NCBI RefSeq assembly: GCF_008386495.1
Contig: NZ_VTHJ01000001.1
Span: 51,894 to 115,893 of the forward strand
Length of the DNA: 64,000 nucleotides
Source: Streptomyces tailanensis
GTDB taxonomy: Bacteria > Actinomycetota > Actinomycetes > Streptomycetales > Streptomycetaceae
Direction of reading: 5' to 3'
Positions 8,602 to 18,208 of the stretch are shown piece by piece (within the stretch, counting starts at the first letter, position 1; every line of letters starts with the position of its first letter). The position numbers and the translations under genes were made by a program. Below the pieces are notes generated by a model, which saw nothing but the letters and a program-made list of their open reading frames with translations, did not search any database and was not told the DNA's origin.

Positions 8602-9786
8602 TTACGGCAGCGCCAGCATCCGCTCAAGCGCCAGCTTGGCGAACGCCTCCGTCTCCTTGTCGACCTCGATCCGGTTGACGAGGTTGCCCTCGGCCAGCGA
8701 CTCCAGCGTCCAGACCAGATGGGGCAGGTCGATGCGGTTCATCGTGGAGCAGAAGCAGACCGTCTTGTCGAGGAACACGATCTCCTTGCCCTCGGGAGCG
8801 AAACGGTTCGCCAGTCGGCGGACCAGGTTCAGCTCGGTCCCGATGGCCCACTTGGACCCGGCAGGCGCGGCCTCCAGCGCCTTGATGATGTACTCGGTCG
8901 ACCCGACATAGTCCGCCGCCGCCACGACCTCGTGCTTGCACTCGGGGTGGACCAGCACATTCACCCCGGGAATCCGGGCCCGCACGTCCTCGACCGACTC
9001 CAGGCTGAACCGCCCGTGCACCGAGCAGTGCCCCCGCCACAGAATCATCTTCGCGGCCCGCAACTGCTCCGCCGTGACGCCCCCACCCGGCTTGTGCGGG
9101 TTGTAGACGACGCAGTCGTCGAGCGACATCCCGATGTCCCGCACCGCGGTGTTCCGCCCCAGATGCTGGTCGGGCAGGAACAGCACCTTCTCGCCCTGCT
9201 CGAAGGCCCAGTCCAGCGCCCGCTTCGCGTTCGAGGAGGTGCAGATCGTGCCACCGTGCTTACCGGTGAACGCCTTGATGTCCGCGGAGGAGTTCATGTA
9301 CGAGACGGGCACGACCTGCTCGGCTATCCCGGCCTCGGTGAGAACGTCCCAGCACTCGGCGACCTGCTCGGCCGTCGCCATGTCCGCCATCGAACAGCCC
9401 GCCGCCAGATCCGGCAGGACCACCTTCTGGTCGTCGGAGGTCAGGATGTCCGCCGACTCGGCCATGAAGTGCACACCGCAGAACACGATGTACTCCGCCT
9501 CGGGTCGCGCCGCCGCGTCCCGGGCCAGCTTGAAGGAGTCGCCCGTGACGTCCGCGAACTGGATGACCTCGTCGCGCTGGTAGTGGTGGCCGAGCACGAA
9601 GACCTTGTCCCCGAGCTTCTCCTTGGCCGCGCGGGCGCGCTCCACCAGGTCGGGGTCGGACGGGGAGGGGAGGTCGCCGGGGCACTCGACACCGCGCTCG
9701 CTCCTCGGATCGGCCTCACGGCCGAGCAGCAGCAGGGCGAGGGGCGTCGGCTGTACGTCGAGCTCCTGGGTCTGGGCGGTGGTCAC
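8602..9786 (-). CDS. nadA: quinolinate synthase NadA
   Basis: A 394-residue quinolinate synthase, which condenses iminoaspartate with dihydroxyacetone phosphate to quinolinate in de novo NAD synthesis, using a [4Fe-4S] cluster. Visible family motifs are VLGHHYQRDEVIQFAD near residue 65, FCGVHFMAESADIL, PDLAAGCSMADM, HGGTICTSSNA, RGHCSVHGRF and VCFCSTMNRI. The conserved cysteines for the cluster lie among these. I chose the GTG at 9786 (VTTAQTQEL) with AAAGGGTGTGT upstream; the frame stays open to 9882 but that extension is not family-like. No nadB or nadC is adjacent. It faces the Fe-S carrier gene divergently, which fits its cofactor need. Confidence 0.95.
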   Translation of the reverse strand: MTTAQTQELDVQPTPLALLLLGREADPRSERGVECPGDLPSPSDPDLVERARAAKEKLGDKVFVLGHHYQRDEVIQFADVTGDSFKLARDAAARPEAEYIVFCGVHFMAESADILTSDDQKVVLPDLAAGCSMADMATAEQVAECWDVLTEAGIAEQVVPVSYMNSSADIKAFTGKHGGTICTSSNAKRALDWAFEQGEKVLFLPDQHLGRNTAVRDIGMSLDDCVVYNPHKPGGGVTAEQLRAAKMILWRGHCSVHGRFSLESVEDVRARIPGVNVLVHPECKHEVVAAADYVGSTEYIIKALEAAPAGSKWAIGTELNLVRRLANRFAPEGKEIVFLDKTVCFCSTMNRIDLPHLVWTLESLAEGNLVNRIEVDKETEAFAKLALERMLALP

Positions 9787-10122
9787 GACACACACCCTTT
9801 CTGTTCTGCGGCTCGCCGGCCCGGGGAGGGCCGGCGGGACATACGGGCTAAGCCTTTTCGTCGAAATGACGCTATCTATCATAACCGCTTCGCGTCACGT
9901 TGACGATGGTCATAGTGTCGATGTGACGTGAATCCCGATATCCCGAAGGCCTGTGAACCCGAAGGCTTGTCCACAGCCTTCTGTCGGCACTCCGGCGCAT
10001 GTGCGAGCATGAAGAAGGCCACCCAAAGACCCAAAGACATGTGCTCCGCCCGGAATGAATCCACGGCCCCGCCGGTTGCACTCGTCAGCAAGCAGTCTCC
10101 GTACAACCCGGGAGAGATGTAG
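9787..10122. promoter_or_regulatory. divergent regulatory region nadA / Fe-S carrier
   Basis: A 336-bp gene-free stretch between divergent genes, more AT-rich than its surroundings around 9870-9930. On the minus strand TATGAT followed by AGATAG (9872-9887) is a plausible -10 for nadA. TCACGT at 9895-9900 and ACGTGA at 9926-9931 form a spaced inverted repeat that could be an operator. A ribosome-binding site (GGGAGAG) precedes the carrier gene. Confidence 0.4.
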
Positions 10123-10479
10123 ATGTCCGTATCGGACGAGACCAGCACCGTCACCGACGGCATCATCCTGTCCGACGCCGCCGCGGCGAAGGTCAAGGCC
10201 CTGCTCGACCAGGAAGGCCGTGACGATCTGGCGCTGCGCGTCGCCGTTCAGCCCGGCGGCTGCTCCGGTCTGCGCTACCAGCTCTTCTTCGACGAGCGTT
10301 CCCTCGACGGCGACGTCGTCAAGGACTTCGGCGGAGTCAAGGTCGTCACCGACCGCATGAGCGCTCCCTACCTGGGCGGCGCGTCCATCGACTTCGTCGA
10401 CACCATCGAGAAGCAGGGCTTCACGATCGACAACCCGAACGCGACGGGCTCCTGCGCCTGCGGCGACTCCTTCAGCTGA
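10123..10479 (+). CDS. A-type iron-sulfur cluster carrier (HesB/IscA/ErpA family)
   Basis: A 118-residue A-type carrier that receives and hands on [2Fe-2S] or [4Fe-4S] clusters. The three metal-binding cysteines are Cys47 in PGGCSGLRYQ, and Cys111 and Cys113 in GSCACGDSF at the C-terminus, the standard spacing. Length and fold match ErpA/IscA. Neighbours that need clusters include nadA, the Rieske protein QcrA and the cysteine desulfurase-TusA gene nearby. It is monocistronic, with a strong terminator 34 bp downstream. Which apoproteins it serves is inference. Confidence 0.93.
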   Translation: MSVSDETSTVTDGIILSDAAAAKVKALLDQEGRDDLALRVAVQPGGCSGLRYQLFFDERSLDGDVVKDFGGVKVVTDRMSAPYLGGASIDFVDTIEKQGFTIDNPNATGSCACGDSFS

Positions 10480-10512
10480 GCCCCCGCACATCCCGTAGCA
10501 GTACGCGTACGC

Positions 10513-10557
10513 ACGCGAAGGCGGCGTCCCCCTCCGACGGGGACGCCGCCTTCGCGT
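10513..10557. terminator. bidirectional transcription terminator
   Basis: A perfect 19-bp inverted repeat, ACGCGAAGGCGGCGTCCCC and its complement, with a 7-bp loop CTCCGAC. It lies between the convergent Fe-S carrier gene and the next minus-strand gene, and can end both transcripts. Confidence 0.9.
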
Positions 10558-10595
10558 ACGTGTGTACGTGCCAGCTGTTACTGCTGTTACTGCTG

Positions 10596-12278
10596 TTACG
10601 GCTCCAGCTCCGAGATCCCGCCCTCCGGGATCTTCTCGCCGTCCGACCCGACCACCGCGCGGTCACCGAGCGGCTGGTCCAGATCCACGGTCCGCTCGAT
10701 CGCCTTGGCGATCAGGATGCAGACCTTGTCCTCCCAGGGGGTGTCGGTCACGGTGACCGTCACCTTGCCCTCCTCCTCGGTCGCCGAGGCCGAGTAGTCG
10801 CTGCACACCCCGCCCCAGAAGGTCACGGTCAGCTTGTCGCCGTCGACCGTGTAGCCCTGGATCTCGACGTCCCGCGAGGCCGGGTTCGCCGTCGGCTCGT
10901 CGCCGGGGGCGTCCGGGTCGGCCGGTGCCTCGGTGGGCTCCGACCGTGGCTCGGGAGAGGCCAGGTACTCCGGGTCGATCGCCGGATGCGTCACCGTGTA
11001 GCTCTCCGCGGCACCCGTCGGCCGTACCTCGAACATCCAGGACGGCACCAGCGTCGGTCGGCCGTCCACCTGGTGCGAGGCGAGCCCGAACTCCGCCTTC
11101 TCGACCGTCACGGTGTCCGGCGTCGAGGCCGTCGTCAGTGGCTCCGGGCCGACCTCCTGCCCGGAGCCGTTCATCAAATCCAGCGCCCGCTCCGCGTCGA
11201 CCACGGGATACGTGTCGCTCTTCACCGGCGACTTCAGGTTGCCGTTGCCGCCGACCACTTGACCGTCGGCGCCGACCTGGACGCCGGTCGTCCAGCCGTA
11301 GGTGGGCAGCCCGCCGACTTCGGGATCAGCGTTCACCACGCGTACGGCGCCGAGGAGTTGGGAGGCGTCGAGCTTGGCGTCGTCCTGGCCGACGGCCTTG
11401 AACACCGGGGCCGCCGCCTTCTTGGCCACCGCCTCGCTCACGGGATCGCCGACCTCGGTCGTGGTGCCGAAGGCGCAGACGTCGCCCTTCTTGCAGTCGT
11501 CGGTGCCCGCCGCGAACTTGCTGAACGTCCAGGCCCCCGGCGACTGCTTGTTGACCTGCAGAGTCGGTCCCGAACTGTCCCCCACGCTCCCGACCCGCCA
11601 GATCTCGCCCTCGGCCGTGGGCGTGCCCTCGACACCGAGCGCCTTCGCGAGCCGGGCCACCTCGGCGGCCGTCACCTCACCCTTGACCGCGTAGACGGGC
11701 GCCGAGTCGGGACCGTCGGGCAGTTCGCCGCTCGCGCGGTAGGTCACGCCGTTGGGGTTGGGCTCACCCGGGGCGATGCCGTTCGAACCCTCGGTGTAGC
11801 CGTCGAGCGCCAGCGGCGGGGGAGTGCCGTCGCCCCCCGGAGAACTGGAACCACCGGAACCCCCAGATCCGCTGGAAGCGGTGGTGGCGAGGTACGCCCC
11901 ACCACCCCCGACGAGCAGCACGGCGACAGCCATCGACACGACAGCCACCCGCGAACGCCGCCGACGCGACGGCTCGGCCCCACCGCCGACCTCGACGACA
12001 TGCCCACGATCACCGTCCTCGGACGCGTCACCGTCATCCACGTCACTCCCGGTGACCTGGGCGGTCTCGTCCGTCTCGCCCGTCCGGTCCGTCCCGTCCG
12101 CCTTCTCGGCCTCGGTCGAGCCGGGCTCGGCGGTCGTCTCGGCCTCGGCGGCCGCGTCGGACTCGGCGGTCATGCCGGGCTCACTGGCGTCATCCCCGGC
12201 AGCCCTGATCTCCTCGATGGCGTCAGGCTCGGGGCCCTCGTCCGGGTTCTCGGGGTTGTCGGGTCGCTCGGAGTTCAC
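10596..12278 (-). CDS. membrane-anchored extracytoplasmic protein of unknown function
   Basis: A 560-residue protein not assigned to a characterised family. Residues 1-105 are a very acidic, low-complexity cytoplasmic region; an RRRRSR patch precedes one transmembrane helix at about 110-131, followed by a Gly/Ser-rich linker and a roughly 400-residue extracytoplasmic domain. The topology is that of anchored anti-sigma or sensor-like proteins, but no zinc anti-sigma motif is seen. Cysteine pairs (DDCKKGDVC and later WGGVCSDY with DKVCILI) suggest disulfides. GTG at 12278 is set by AAGGAG 7 bp upstream. No partner sigma factor is adjacent. Confidence 0.75.
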   Translation of the reverse strand: MNSERPDNPENPDEGPEPDAIEEIRAAGDDASEPGMTAESDAAAEAETTAEPGSTEAEKADGTDRTGETDETAQVTGSDVDDGDASEDGDRGHVVEVGGGAEPSRRRRSRVAVVSMAVAVLLVGGGGAYLATTASSGSGGSGGSSSPGGDGTPPPLALDGYTEGSNGIAPGEPNPNGVTYRASGELPDGPDSAPVYAVKGEVTAAEVARLAKALGVEGTPTAEGEIWRVGSVGDSSGPTLQVNKQSPGAWTFSKFAAGTDDCKKGDVCAFGTTTEVGDPVSEAVAKKAAAPVFKAVGQDDAKLDASQLLGAVRVVNADPEVGGLPTYGWTTGVQVGADGQVVGGNGNLKSPVKSDTYPVVDAERALDLMNGSGQEVGPEPLTTASTPDTVTVEKAEFGLASHQVDGRPTLVPSWMFEVRPTGAAESYTVTHPAIDPEYLASPEPRSEPTEAPADPDAPGDEPTANPASRDVEIQGYTVDGDKLTVTFWGGVCSDYSASATEEEGKVTVTVTDTPWEDKVCILIAKAIERTVDLDQPLGDRAVVGSDGEKIPEGGISELEP

Positions 12279-12392
12279 CGCATCGCTCCTTCGGCTGGTC
12301 GTACACCGCATCCCCTATACGGGGGACAGCGATGGGACGCGGCGGAGGAGCCGATGGTTCCCTGTTCGGGCGCTGGAGCCAGGTCGACGCCC

Positions 12393-12602
12393 TCAGTCGC
12401 CGTAGTCGGACATCGCGTCCACGAGCCGCGCGGAGGTCGCCGGCACCGTCACCCCATGAATGAGCGAAGGGGACACCGGAGCCGTAATGACCTTCGCGGG
12501 GGCCGCCCAGTGCGGCACCATCCGGGCGCAGTCGCCGCGCAGGGCCGCGAGATCGCCGTCGAGGTCGAGCGGGGCGGTGCCGTGGATCTTGGGGTTCGTC
12601 AT
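12393..12602 (-). CDS. small hypothetical protein
   Basis: A 69-residue ORF starting MTNPKIHGTAPLDLDGDL with normal Streptomyces codon bias (third positions mostly G or C), which argues for real coding. It has two cysteine-free halves, no membrane segment, and a hydrophobic stretch VITAPVSPSLIHGVTVPAT in the middle. The ribosome-binding site is weak. It is divergent from adenosine kinase. I do not recognise a family. Confidence 0.5.
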   Translation of the reverse strand: MTNPKIHGTAPLDLDGDLAALRGDCARMVPHWAAPAKVITAPVSPSLIHGVTVPATSARLVDAMSDYGD

Positions 12603-12736
12603 ATCGGAACCGTATGCACCACGAGCCCCGCGAAGAAAGCCCTACTATCGGGTAGTTTTGCCTGCTTCAGAGCGCGCGGACGACCCGGTAGCGTGAACTG
12701 TCAATTGCCTCCCCCTCGCAGGAGCGTGTCCCCGCC

Positions 12737-13711
12737 GTGCGTATCGCAGTCTCCGGCTCCATCGCCACAGACCATCTGATGACCTTCCCCGGCCGCTTCG
12801 CCGACCAACTCGTCGCGGACCAGCTGCACACGGTCTCCCTCTCCTTCCTCGTCGACCAGCTCGACGTACGCCGGGGCGGCGTCGGCGCGAACATCGCGTT
12901 CGGCATGGGTCAGCTCGGCACCACCCCGATCCTCGTCGGCGCGGCGGGCTCGGACTTCGACGAGTACCGCGCGTGGCTCGACCGGAACGGTGTGGACACG
13001 GCCTCCGTGCGCATCTCCGAGACGCTGCACACGGCCCGCTTCGTCTGCACCACGGACGCCGACCACAACCAGATCGGCTCCTTCTACACCGGCGCCATGA
13101 GCGAGGCCCGCCTCATCGAGCTCAAGACCGTCGCGGACCGCGTCGGCGGCCTCGACCTGGTCCTCATCGGCGCGGACGACCCCGAGGCGATGCTCCGCCA
13201 CACCGAGGAGTGCCGCTCCCGGGGCATCCCCTTCGCCGCCGACTTCTCCCAGCAGATCGCCCGCATGGACGGCGACGAGATCCGCATACTGCTGGACGGC
13301 GCCACGTACCTCTTCTCCAACGAGTACGAGAAGGGCCTCATCGAGTCCAAGACCGGCTGGTCGGACGCCGAGATCCTCGGGAAGGTCGGGCACCGGGTGA
13401 CCACGCTCGGCGCGCGGGGCGTCCGCATCGAGCGCGCCGGCCACGACCCGATCGAGGTCGGCTGCCCCGACGAGGAGCGCAAGGCCGACCCCACGGGCGT
13501 CGGCGACGCGTTCCGCGCGGGGTTCCTCTCGGGGCTTGCCTGGGGTGTCTCGCTGGAGCGAGCCGCGCAGGTCGGGTGCATGCTCGCGACGCTGGTCATC
13601 GAGACGGTGGGTACGCAGGAGTATCAGTTGCGGCGGGCGCACTTCATGGAGCGGTTCACGAAGGCGTACGGGCAGGATGCCGCGGAAGAGGTTCAGGCTC
13701 ACCTCGGCTGA
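12737..13711 (+). CDS. adoK: adenosine kinase, PfkB/ribokinase family
   Basis: A 324-residue PfkB-family carbohydrate/nucleoside kinase. Length and sequence closely resemble mycobacterial adenosine kinase AdoK (Rv2202c, also 324 residues, recalled from memory), including the start IAVSGSIATDHLMTFPGRF, LSFLVDQL, HTARFVCTTD and GTQEYQ near the end. The PfkB signature DPTGVGDAFRAGF at about residue 250 carries the catalytic Asp in GVGD. It should phosphorylate adenosine to AMP in purine salvage. GTG at 12737 follows CAGGAGCG. Its place next to the Fe-S carrier and ctaC is the same in mycobacteria. Confidence 0.85.
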   Translation: MRIAVSGSIATDHLMTFPGRFADQLVADQLHTVSLSFLVDQLDVRRGGVGANIAFGMGQLGTTPILVGAAGSDFDEYRAWLDRNGVDTASVRISETLHTARFVCTTDADHNQIGSFYTGAMSEARLIELKTVADRVGGLDLVLIGADDPEAMLRHTEECRSRGIPFAADFSQQIARMDGDEIRILLDGATYLFSNEYEKGLIESKTGWSDAEILGKVGHRVTTLGARGVRIERAGHDPIEVGCPDEERKADPTGVGDAFRAGFLSGLAWGVSLERAAQVGCMLATLVIETVGTQEYQLRRAHFMERFTKAYGQDAAEEVQAHLG

Positions 13712-13754
13712 GGCCGGCCTCGGCGACCACTGGGTTGCCAAGTTCGGTGCGTTG

Positions 13755-13821
13755 CCGGCTGCGGGTTCGATGTGGCTGGTCGCGCAGTTCCCCGCGCCCC
13801 TAAAAACTAGGGGCGCGGGTA
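13755..13821. repeat. dispersed intergenic repeat A, copy 3, with hairpin
   Basis: GGCTGCGGGTTCGATGTGGC, then TCGCGCAGTTCCCCGCGCCC, with the hairpin CCGCGCCCCTA / TAGGGGCGCGG. It lies between the convergent adoK and desulfurase-TusA genes and can act as a terminator. Confidence 0.8.
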
Positions 13822-13826
13822 GCGTC

Positions 13827-15209
13827 TTAACTCACCCTTCGCACCACATACGCCGAGCCCTTCTCCGCCTCTTCCTCGCCTACGTACTCCTGGCCCCGCA
13901 TCTCGCACCACGCCGGGATGTCCAGGCGGGCCGCCTCGTCGTCGGAGAGGACGCGGACCGTGCCGCCCACCGGTACATCCCCGATGACCTTCGCCAGCTC
14001 GATGACGGGGAGCGGGCATCGTCTGCCCAGCGCATCCACCACGAGGACGTCGTCCCGTACGACGGCCACGTCGGCCGGTACGGGCGCCCCCAGCTTCTCC
14101 CGTACCGCCGCGACCGCCTCCGGCAGCACGGCCAGGAACCGCTCGACGTCCGCCTCCATCGCCCCGGCCGGCAGTGACACCCGGACGTTCCCCTCGCTGA
14201 GCACGCCCATGGCCCGCAGCACATGGCTGGGCGTCAACGTGCTGCTCGTGCACGAGGAACCCGAGGACACGGAGAAGCCCTCGCGGTCCAGCTCGTGCAG
14301 CAATGTCTCCCCGTCGACATAGAGACACGAGAAGGTGACCACGCCGGGCAGTCGGCGCGTCGGGTGCCCGGCCACCTCGACGTCCGGTACCAGCGACGGC
14401 ACGCGCGTCCGGATGCGGTCCGTCAACTCCCGTAGCCGTACGGCCTCCGCGTCAGCCTCAGCCCGTACGGCGCGCAGTGAGGCGACCGCCGCCACGATGG
14501 CCGGGATGTTCTCGAAGCCGGCGGCCCGCCCCGACTCCCGCTCGTCGGCGGGTCCTTGAGTCGCGAACCTGACGCCCTTCCGTACGACGAGCAGCCCCAC
14601 CCCGGACGGGCCACCCCATTTATGGGCACTCCCGGTCAATACCGACCAATCCCCGTCGACCCGCCCCCACCCGAGCGACTGCGCCGCGTCCACCAGCAAC
14701 GGCACCCCGGCCTCCCGGCACACCGAGGCCACCTCGGCGACCGGCTGTTCGGTCCCCACCTCATGGTTGGCGGACTGCAGACAGGCGAGCGCGGTGCCGG
14801 ACCGGAGGGCTTCGGCGTACGAGGACGCGGTGACCGTACCGGTTCGATCCACGGCCACCCGGGTGACCGTTCCGCCGTCCGCCTCGAACGCCTCTGCCGA
14901 ATGGAGCACCGAGGAGTGTTCGACCGCTGACACGATCAGGTGGCGCCCCACCCGCCGCCGCCCCGCCAACACCCCCGCCACGCCGGAGTGCACCGCCCGC
15001 GTCCCCGACGACGTGAACACCAACTCGTCCGCCCGACACCCCACGGCCTCGGCGGCAGCCTCCCGGGCGGCATCCAGCAACATCCGCGCCCGCCGCCCCT
15101 CCTTATAAAGACGGGCAGGATCGGCCCACCCTTCGTCGAGCGAGGCGACCAATGCCTGCCGGGCAACGGGATGAAGAGGGGCGGAGGAAGCAGCGTCGAA
15201 GTAGACCAC
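13827..15209 (-). CDS. cysteine desulfurase fused to a TusA sulfur-carrier domain
   Basis: A 460-residue fusion. Residues 1-365 are a class V PLP-dependent cysteine desulfurase (IscS/NifS type): VEHSS at 96-100 with the PLP-stacking His98, VDAAQSLGWG at 173-182, the PLP lysine Lys197 in GSAHKWGGPSG, and the catalytic Cys320 in SSGSSCTSSTL. Residues 388-460 are a TusA/SirA domain with the persulfide-accepting Cys398 in GRRCPLPV. The enzyme should take sulfur from cysteine and pass it directly to its own carrier domain, for tRNA thiolation or cofactor sulfur. GTG at 15209 starts VYFDAASSAP. It is divergent from ctaC. No IscU or SUF genes lie nearby. Confidence 0.93.
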   Translation of the reverse strand: MVYFDAASSAPLHPVARQALVASLDEGWADPARLYKEGRRARMLLDAAREAAAEAVGCRADELVFTSSGTRAVHSGVAGVLAGRRRVGRHLIVSAVEHSSVLHSAEAFEADGGTVTRVAVDRTGTVTASSYAEALRSGTALACLQSANHEVGTEQPVAEVASVCREAGVPLLVDAAQSLGWGRVDGDWSVLTGSAHKWGGPSGVGLLVVRKGVRFATQGPADERESGRAAGFENIPAIVAAVASLRAVRAEADAEAVRLRELTDRIRTRVPSLVPDVEVAGHPTRRLPGVVTFSCLYVDGETLLHELDREGFSVSSGSSCTSSTLTPSHVLRAMGVLSEGNVRVSLPAGAMEADVERFLAVLPEAVAAVREKLGAPVPADVAVVRDDVLVVDALGRRCPLPVIELAKVIGDVPVGGTVRVLSDDEAARLDIPAWCEMRGQEYVGEEEAEKGSAYVVRRVS

Positions 15210-15239
15210 ACAGCAACGCTATAGGCAGAGGCTCGCAGC

Positions 15240-15312
15240 GGCGCCCCTGAAAGGGGCGCGGGGAACTGCGCGAACAACCACAACGGACCCGCACCCGCCA
15301 AATCACCCGAAC
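15240..15312. repeat. dispersed intergenic repeat A, copy 4
   Basis: GCGCCCCTGAAAGGGGCGC hairpin, then GGGGAACTGCGCGAAC, GACCCGCACCCGCC. Unlike most copies it lies between divergent genes, inside the ctaC upstream region, so it cannot be only a terminator here. Confidence 0.8.
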
Positions 15313-15506
15313 TCCCGAGCTATTACGCGCCCGGCGTGACCCCCGGCGAGTTGGTACCCCCTCCCCGCGCACCCCCAAATCGCGTCCAGTAGGGTTTGGT
15401 CCGCATAAACATCCAAACCCCTGCCCGTCGCAGGGCGGCGACCGACCACCGAGTAAGGCCAGGCCGCAGCCATACCGCGCGGGCGAGACTCTCGGGAAGG
15501 CGCTAC

Positions 15507-16466
15507 GTGAGTCCCAACGGCTCCGACCGCTCGCCGCGGCGCCCGATGCGGCGGAAGCTGCTGCAGGCACTGACTGCGGGCCTGGTCCTGGCGACCGCCA
15601 CCGGTTGCACATACAAGGACTTCCCCCGCCTTGGTATGCCCACCCCGACCACGGAAGAGGCTCCCCGGATCCTCTCCCTCTGGCAGGGTTCGTGGGCGGC
15701 CGCGCTCGCCACGGGCGTACTGGTCTGGGGCCTGATCCTGTGGAGTGCTTTCTTCCACCGGCGCAGCCGCACCAAGGTCGAAGTTCCCCCACAGACCCGG
15801 TACAACATGCCCATCGAGGCGCTGTACACGGTTGTCCCGCTGATCATCGTCTCGGTGCTCTTCTACTTCACCGCCCGCGACGAGTCGAGGCTCCTCGACA
15901 CGTCGAAGAAGCCCGACCTCACGGTCAACGTGGTCGGCTTCCAGTGGAGCTGGTGCTTCAACTACGTCGAGAACGTCGACGGCTCGACCGGCGACGCGAA
16001 GACCGACGAGAACCTGGCCGCCATCCCGGACCGGTTCAAGGAGGACTTCCCGGCGGACGCCGGCGGCGTGTACACCTGCGGCATCCCCGGCGACGAGAAC
16101 CCGCAGACCGGTAACCCCGGCCCGACCCTCTGGCTCCCCAAGGGCAAGACGGTCCGCTTCGTCCTCACCTCGCGTGACGTCATCCACTCGTTCTGGGTGG
16201 TGCCGTTCCTGATGAAGCAGGACGTCATCCCGGGCCACACCAACGCCTTCCAGGTGACCCCCAACCAGGAGGGCACCTTCCTGGGCAAGTGCGCCGAACT
16301 GTGCGGCGTGGACCACTCTCGGATGCTCTTCAACGTGAAGGTCGTCTCCCCCGAGCGCTACGAGCAGCACCTCAAGGAGCTCGCGGAGAAGGGCCAGACC
16401 GGTTACGTCCCGGCCGGCATTGAGCAGACGAGCCACGAGAAGAACCGGGAGACGAACCAACTGTGA
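15507..16466 (+). CDS. ctaC: cytochrome c oxidase subunit II
   Basis: A 319-residue subunit II of the aa3 oxidase, carrying the CuA centre that takes electrons from the QcrC haems. A signal peptide with lipobox ATGC (Cys34) suggests a lipoprotein. Two transmembrane helices lie at about 50-75 and 100-120, then the cupredoxin domain. CuA ligands are in [10 protein letters not shown] and [16 protein letters not shown] (two Cys, His, Met). The [10 protein letters not shown] insertion is typical of actinobacterial CtaC. GTG at 15507 follows GGGAAGGCG. Its stop overlaps the ctaD start (GTGA), so the two are translationally coupled. Confidence 0.96.
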   Translation: MSPNGSDRSPRRPMRRKLLQALTAGLVLATATGCTYKDFPRLGMPTPTTEEAPRILSLWQGSWAAALATGVLVWGLILWSAFFHRRSRTKVEVPPQTRYNMPIEALYTVVPLIIVSVLFYFTARDESRLLDTSKKPDLTVNVVGFQWSWCFNYVENVDGSTGDAKTDENLAAIPDRFKEDFPADAGGVYTCGIPGDENPQTGNPGPTLWLPKGKTVRFVLTSRDVIHSFWVVPFLMKQDVIPGHTNAFQVTPNQEGTFLGKCAELCGVDHSRMLFNVKVVSPERYEQHLKELAEKGQTGYVPAGIEQTSHEKNRETNQL

Positions 16467-18208
16467 GCATCCTCAACGAACCTCAGGGTGCTGCCGCCGG
16501 CGAGGGCTCGTACGAAGACGAGCTCCCGGTCCGGCGCAAGCAGCCCGGCAACGTCGTGGTGAAGTGGCTGACGACCACCGACCACAAGACGATCGGCACG
16601 CTGTACCTGGTCACGTCGTTCGCGTTCTTCTGCATCGGCGGCGTCATGGCGCTCCTCATGCGCGCCGAGCTCGCCCGCCCGGGTTCGCAGATCATGTCGA
16701 ACGAGCAGTTCAACCAGGCGTTCACGATGCACGGCACGATCATGCTGCTGATGTTCGCGACGCCGCTGTTCGCCGGATTCGCCAACTGGATCATGCCGCT
16801 GCAGATCGGCGCGCCCGATGTGGCGTTCCCGCGGCTGAACATGTTCGCGTACTGGCTGTACCTCTTCGGCTCGCTGATCGCGGTGGCCGGCTTCCTCACC
16901 CCGCAGGGTGCGGCCGACTTCGGCTGGTTCGCCTACTCCCCGCTGTCGGACGCGGTCCGCAGCCCGGGCGTCGGCGCCGACATGTGGATCATGGGTCTGG
17001 CCTTCTCCGGCTTCGGTACGATCCTCGGCTCGGTCAACTTCATCACCACGATCATCTGCATGCGCGCGCCCGGCATGACCATGTTCCGCATGCCGATCTT
17101 CACCTGGAACGTGCTGCTGACCGGTGTCCTGGTCCTGCTCGCCTTCCCGGTCCTCGCGGCCGCGCTGTTCGCCCTGGAGGCGGACCGCAAGTTCGGCTCG
17201 CACATCTTCGACGCCTCCAACGGCGGCGCACTGCTGTGGCAGCACCTCTTCTGGTTCTTCGGCCACCCAGAGGTGTACATCATCGCCCTGCCGTTCTTCG
17301 GCATCATCTCCGAGGTCATCCCGGTCTTCTCCCGTAAGCCGATGTTCGGCTACTTCGGTCTGATCGCCGCGACCATCGCGATCGCCGGCCTCTCGGTCAC
17401 GGTGTGGGCGCACCACATGTACGTCACCGGCGGCGTGCTTCTACCGTTCTTCTCCTTCATGACGTTCCTCATCGCCGTACCGACCGGCGTGAAGTTCTTC
17501 AACTGGATCGGAACGATGTGGAAGGGCTCGCTGTCCTTCGAGACGCCGATGCTCTGGGCGACCGGCTTCCTGATCACCTTCACCTTCGGTGGTCTGACCG
17601 GTGTCATCCTGGCCTCGCCGCCCATGGACTTCCACGTCTCGGACTCGTACTTCGTGGTGGCGCACTTCCACTACGTCGTCTTCGGCACCGTGGTGTTCGC
17701 GATGTTCTCCGGCTTCCACTTCTGGTGGCCGAAGATGACGGGCAAGATGCTGGACGAGCGCCTCGGCAAGATCACCTTCTGGACGCTGTTCATCGGCTTC
17801 CACGGCACGTTCCTCGTCCAGCACTGGCTGGGCGCCGAGGGCATGCCGCGCCGGTACGCCGACTACCTGGCGGCCGACGGCTTCACCGCCCTGAACACGG
17901 TCTCGACGATCAGCTCGTTCGTGCTCGGTCTGTCGGTCCTGCCGTTCTTCTACAACGTGTGGAAGACGGCCAAGTACGGCAAGAAGGTCGAGGTCGACGA
18001 CCCGTGGGGTTACGGCCGTTCGCTGGAGTGGGCGACCTCCTGCCCGCCGCCGCGGCACAACTTCCTCACCCTGCCGCGGATCCGCAGCGAATCCCCGGCG
18101 TTCGACCTGCACCACCCGGAGATCGCCGCGCTGGAGCAACTCGCGCACGGCGGCCCCCGCGCCAATGAGCTCGCGGGCAGCGGCGTCAGCAAGGAGGCCG
18201 GCAAGTGA
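16463..18208 (+). CDS. ctaD: cytochrome c oxidase subunit I
   Basis: A 581-residue haem-copper oxidase subunit I, the catalytic core that reduces O2 to water and pumps protons. It has twelve hydrophobic helices. Haem and CuB ligands are visible: MHGTIM (low-spin haem His), [11 protein letters not shown] (CuB His with the covalently linked Tyr), HHMY (two CuB His) and [10 protein letters not shown] (haem a3 and haem a His). The Glu of GHPEV marks a type A1 D-channel. Genes ctaC, ctaD and ctaF overlap end to start, indicating one transcript. The C-terminal 60 residues are soluble and Pro-rich. Confidence 0.97.
   Translation: MSILNEPQGAAAGEGSYEDELPVRRKQPGNVVVKWLTTTDHKTIGTLYLVTSFAFFCIGGVMALLMRAELARPGSQIMSNEQFNQAFTMHGTIMLLMFATPLFAGFANWIMPLQIGAPDVAFPRLNMFAYWLYLFGSLIAVAGFLTPQGAADFGWFAYSPLSDAVRSPGVGADMWIMGLAFSGFGTILGSVNFITTIICMRAPGMTMFRMPIFTWNVLLTGVLVLLAFPVLAAALFALEADRKFGSHIFDASNGGALLWQHLFWFFGHPEVYIIALPFFGIISEVIPVFSRKPMFGYFGLIAATIAIAGLSVTVWAHHMYVTGGVLLPFFSFMTFLIAVPTGVKFFNWIGTMWKGSLSFETPMLWATGFLITFTFGGLTGVILASPPMDFHVSDSYFVVAHFHYVVFGTVVFAMFSGFHFWWPKMTGKMLDERLGKITFWTLFIGFHGTFLVQHWLGAEGMPRRYADYLAADGFTALNTVSTISSFVLGLSVLPFFYNVWKTAKYGKKVEVDDPWGYGRSLEWATSCPPPRHNFLTLPRIRSESPAFDLHHPEIAALEQLAHGGPRANELAGSGVSKEAGK

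Noticed and set aside
10596..12278. Zinc anti-sigma factor reading for the 560-residue membrane protein
   Set aside because: Topology fits but no HxxxCxxC motif and no adjacent sigma gene.
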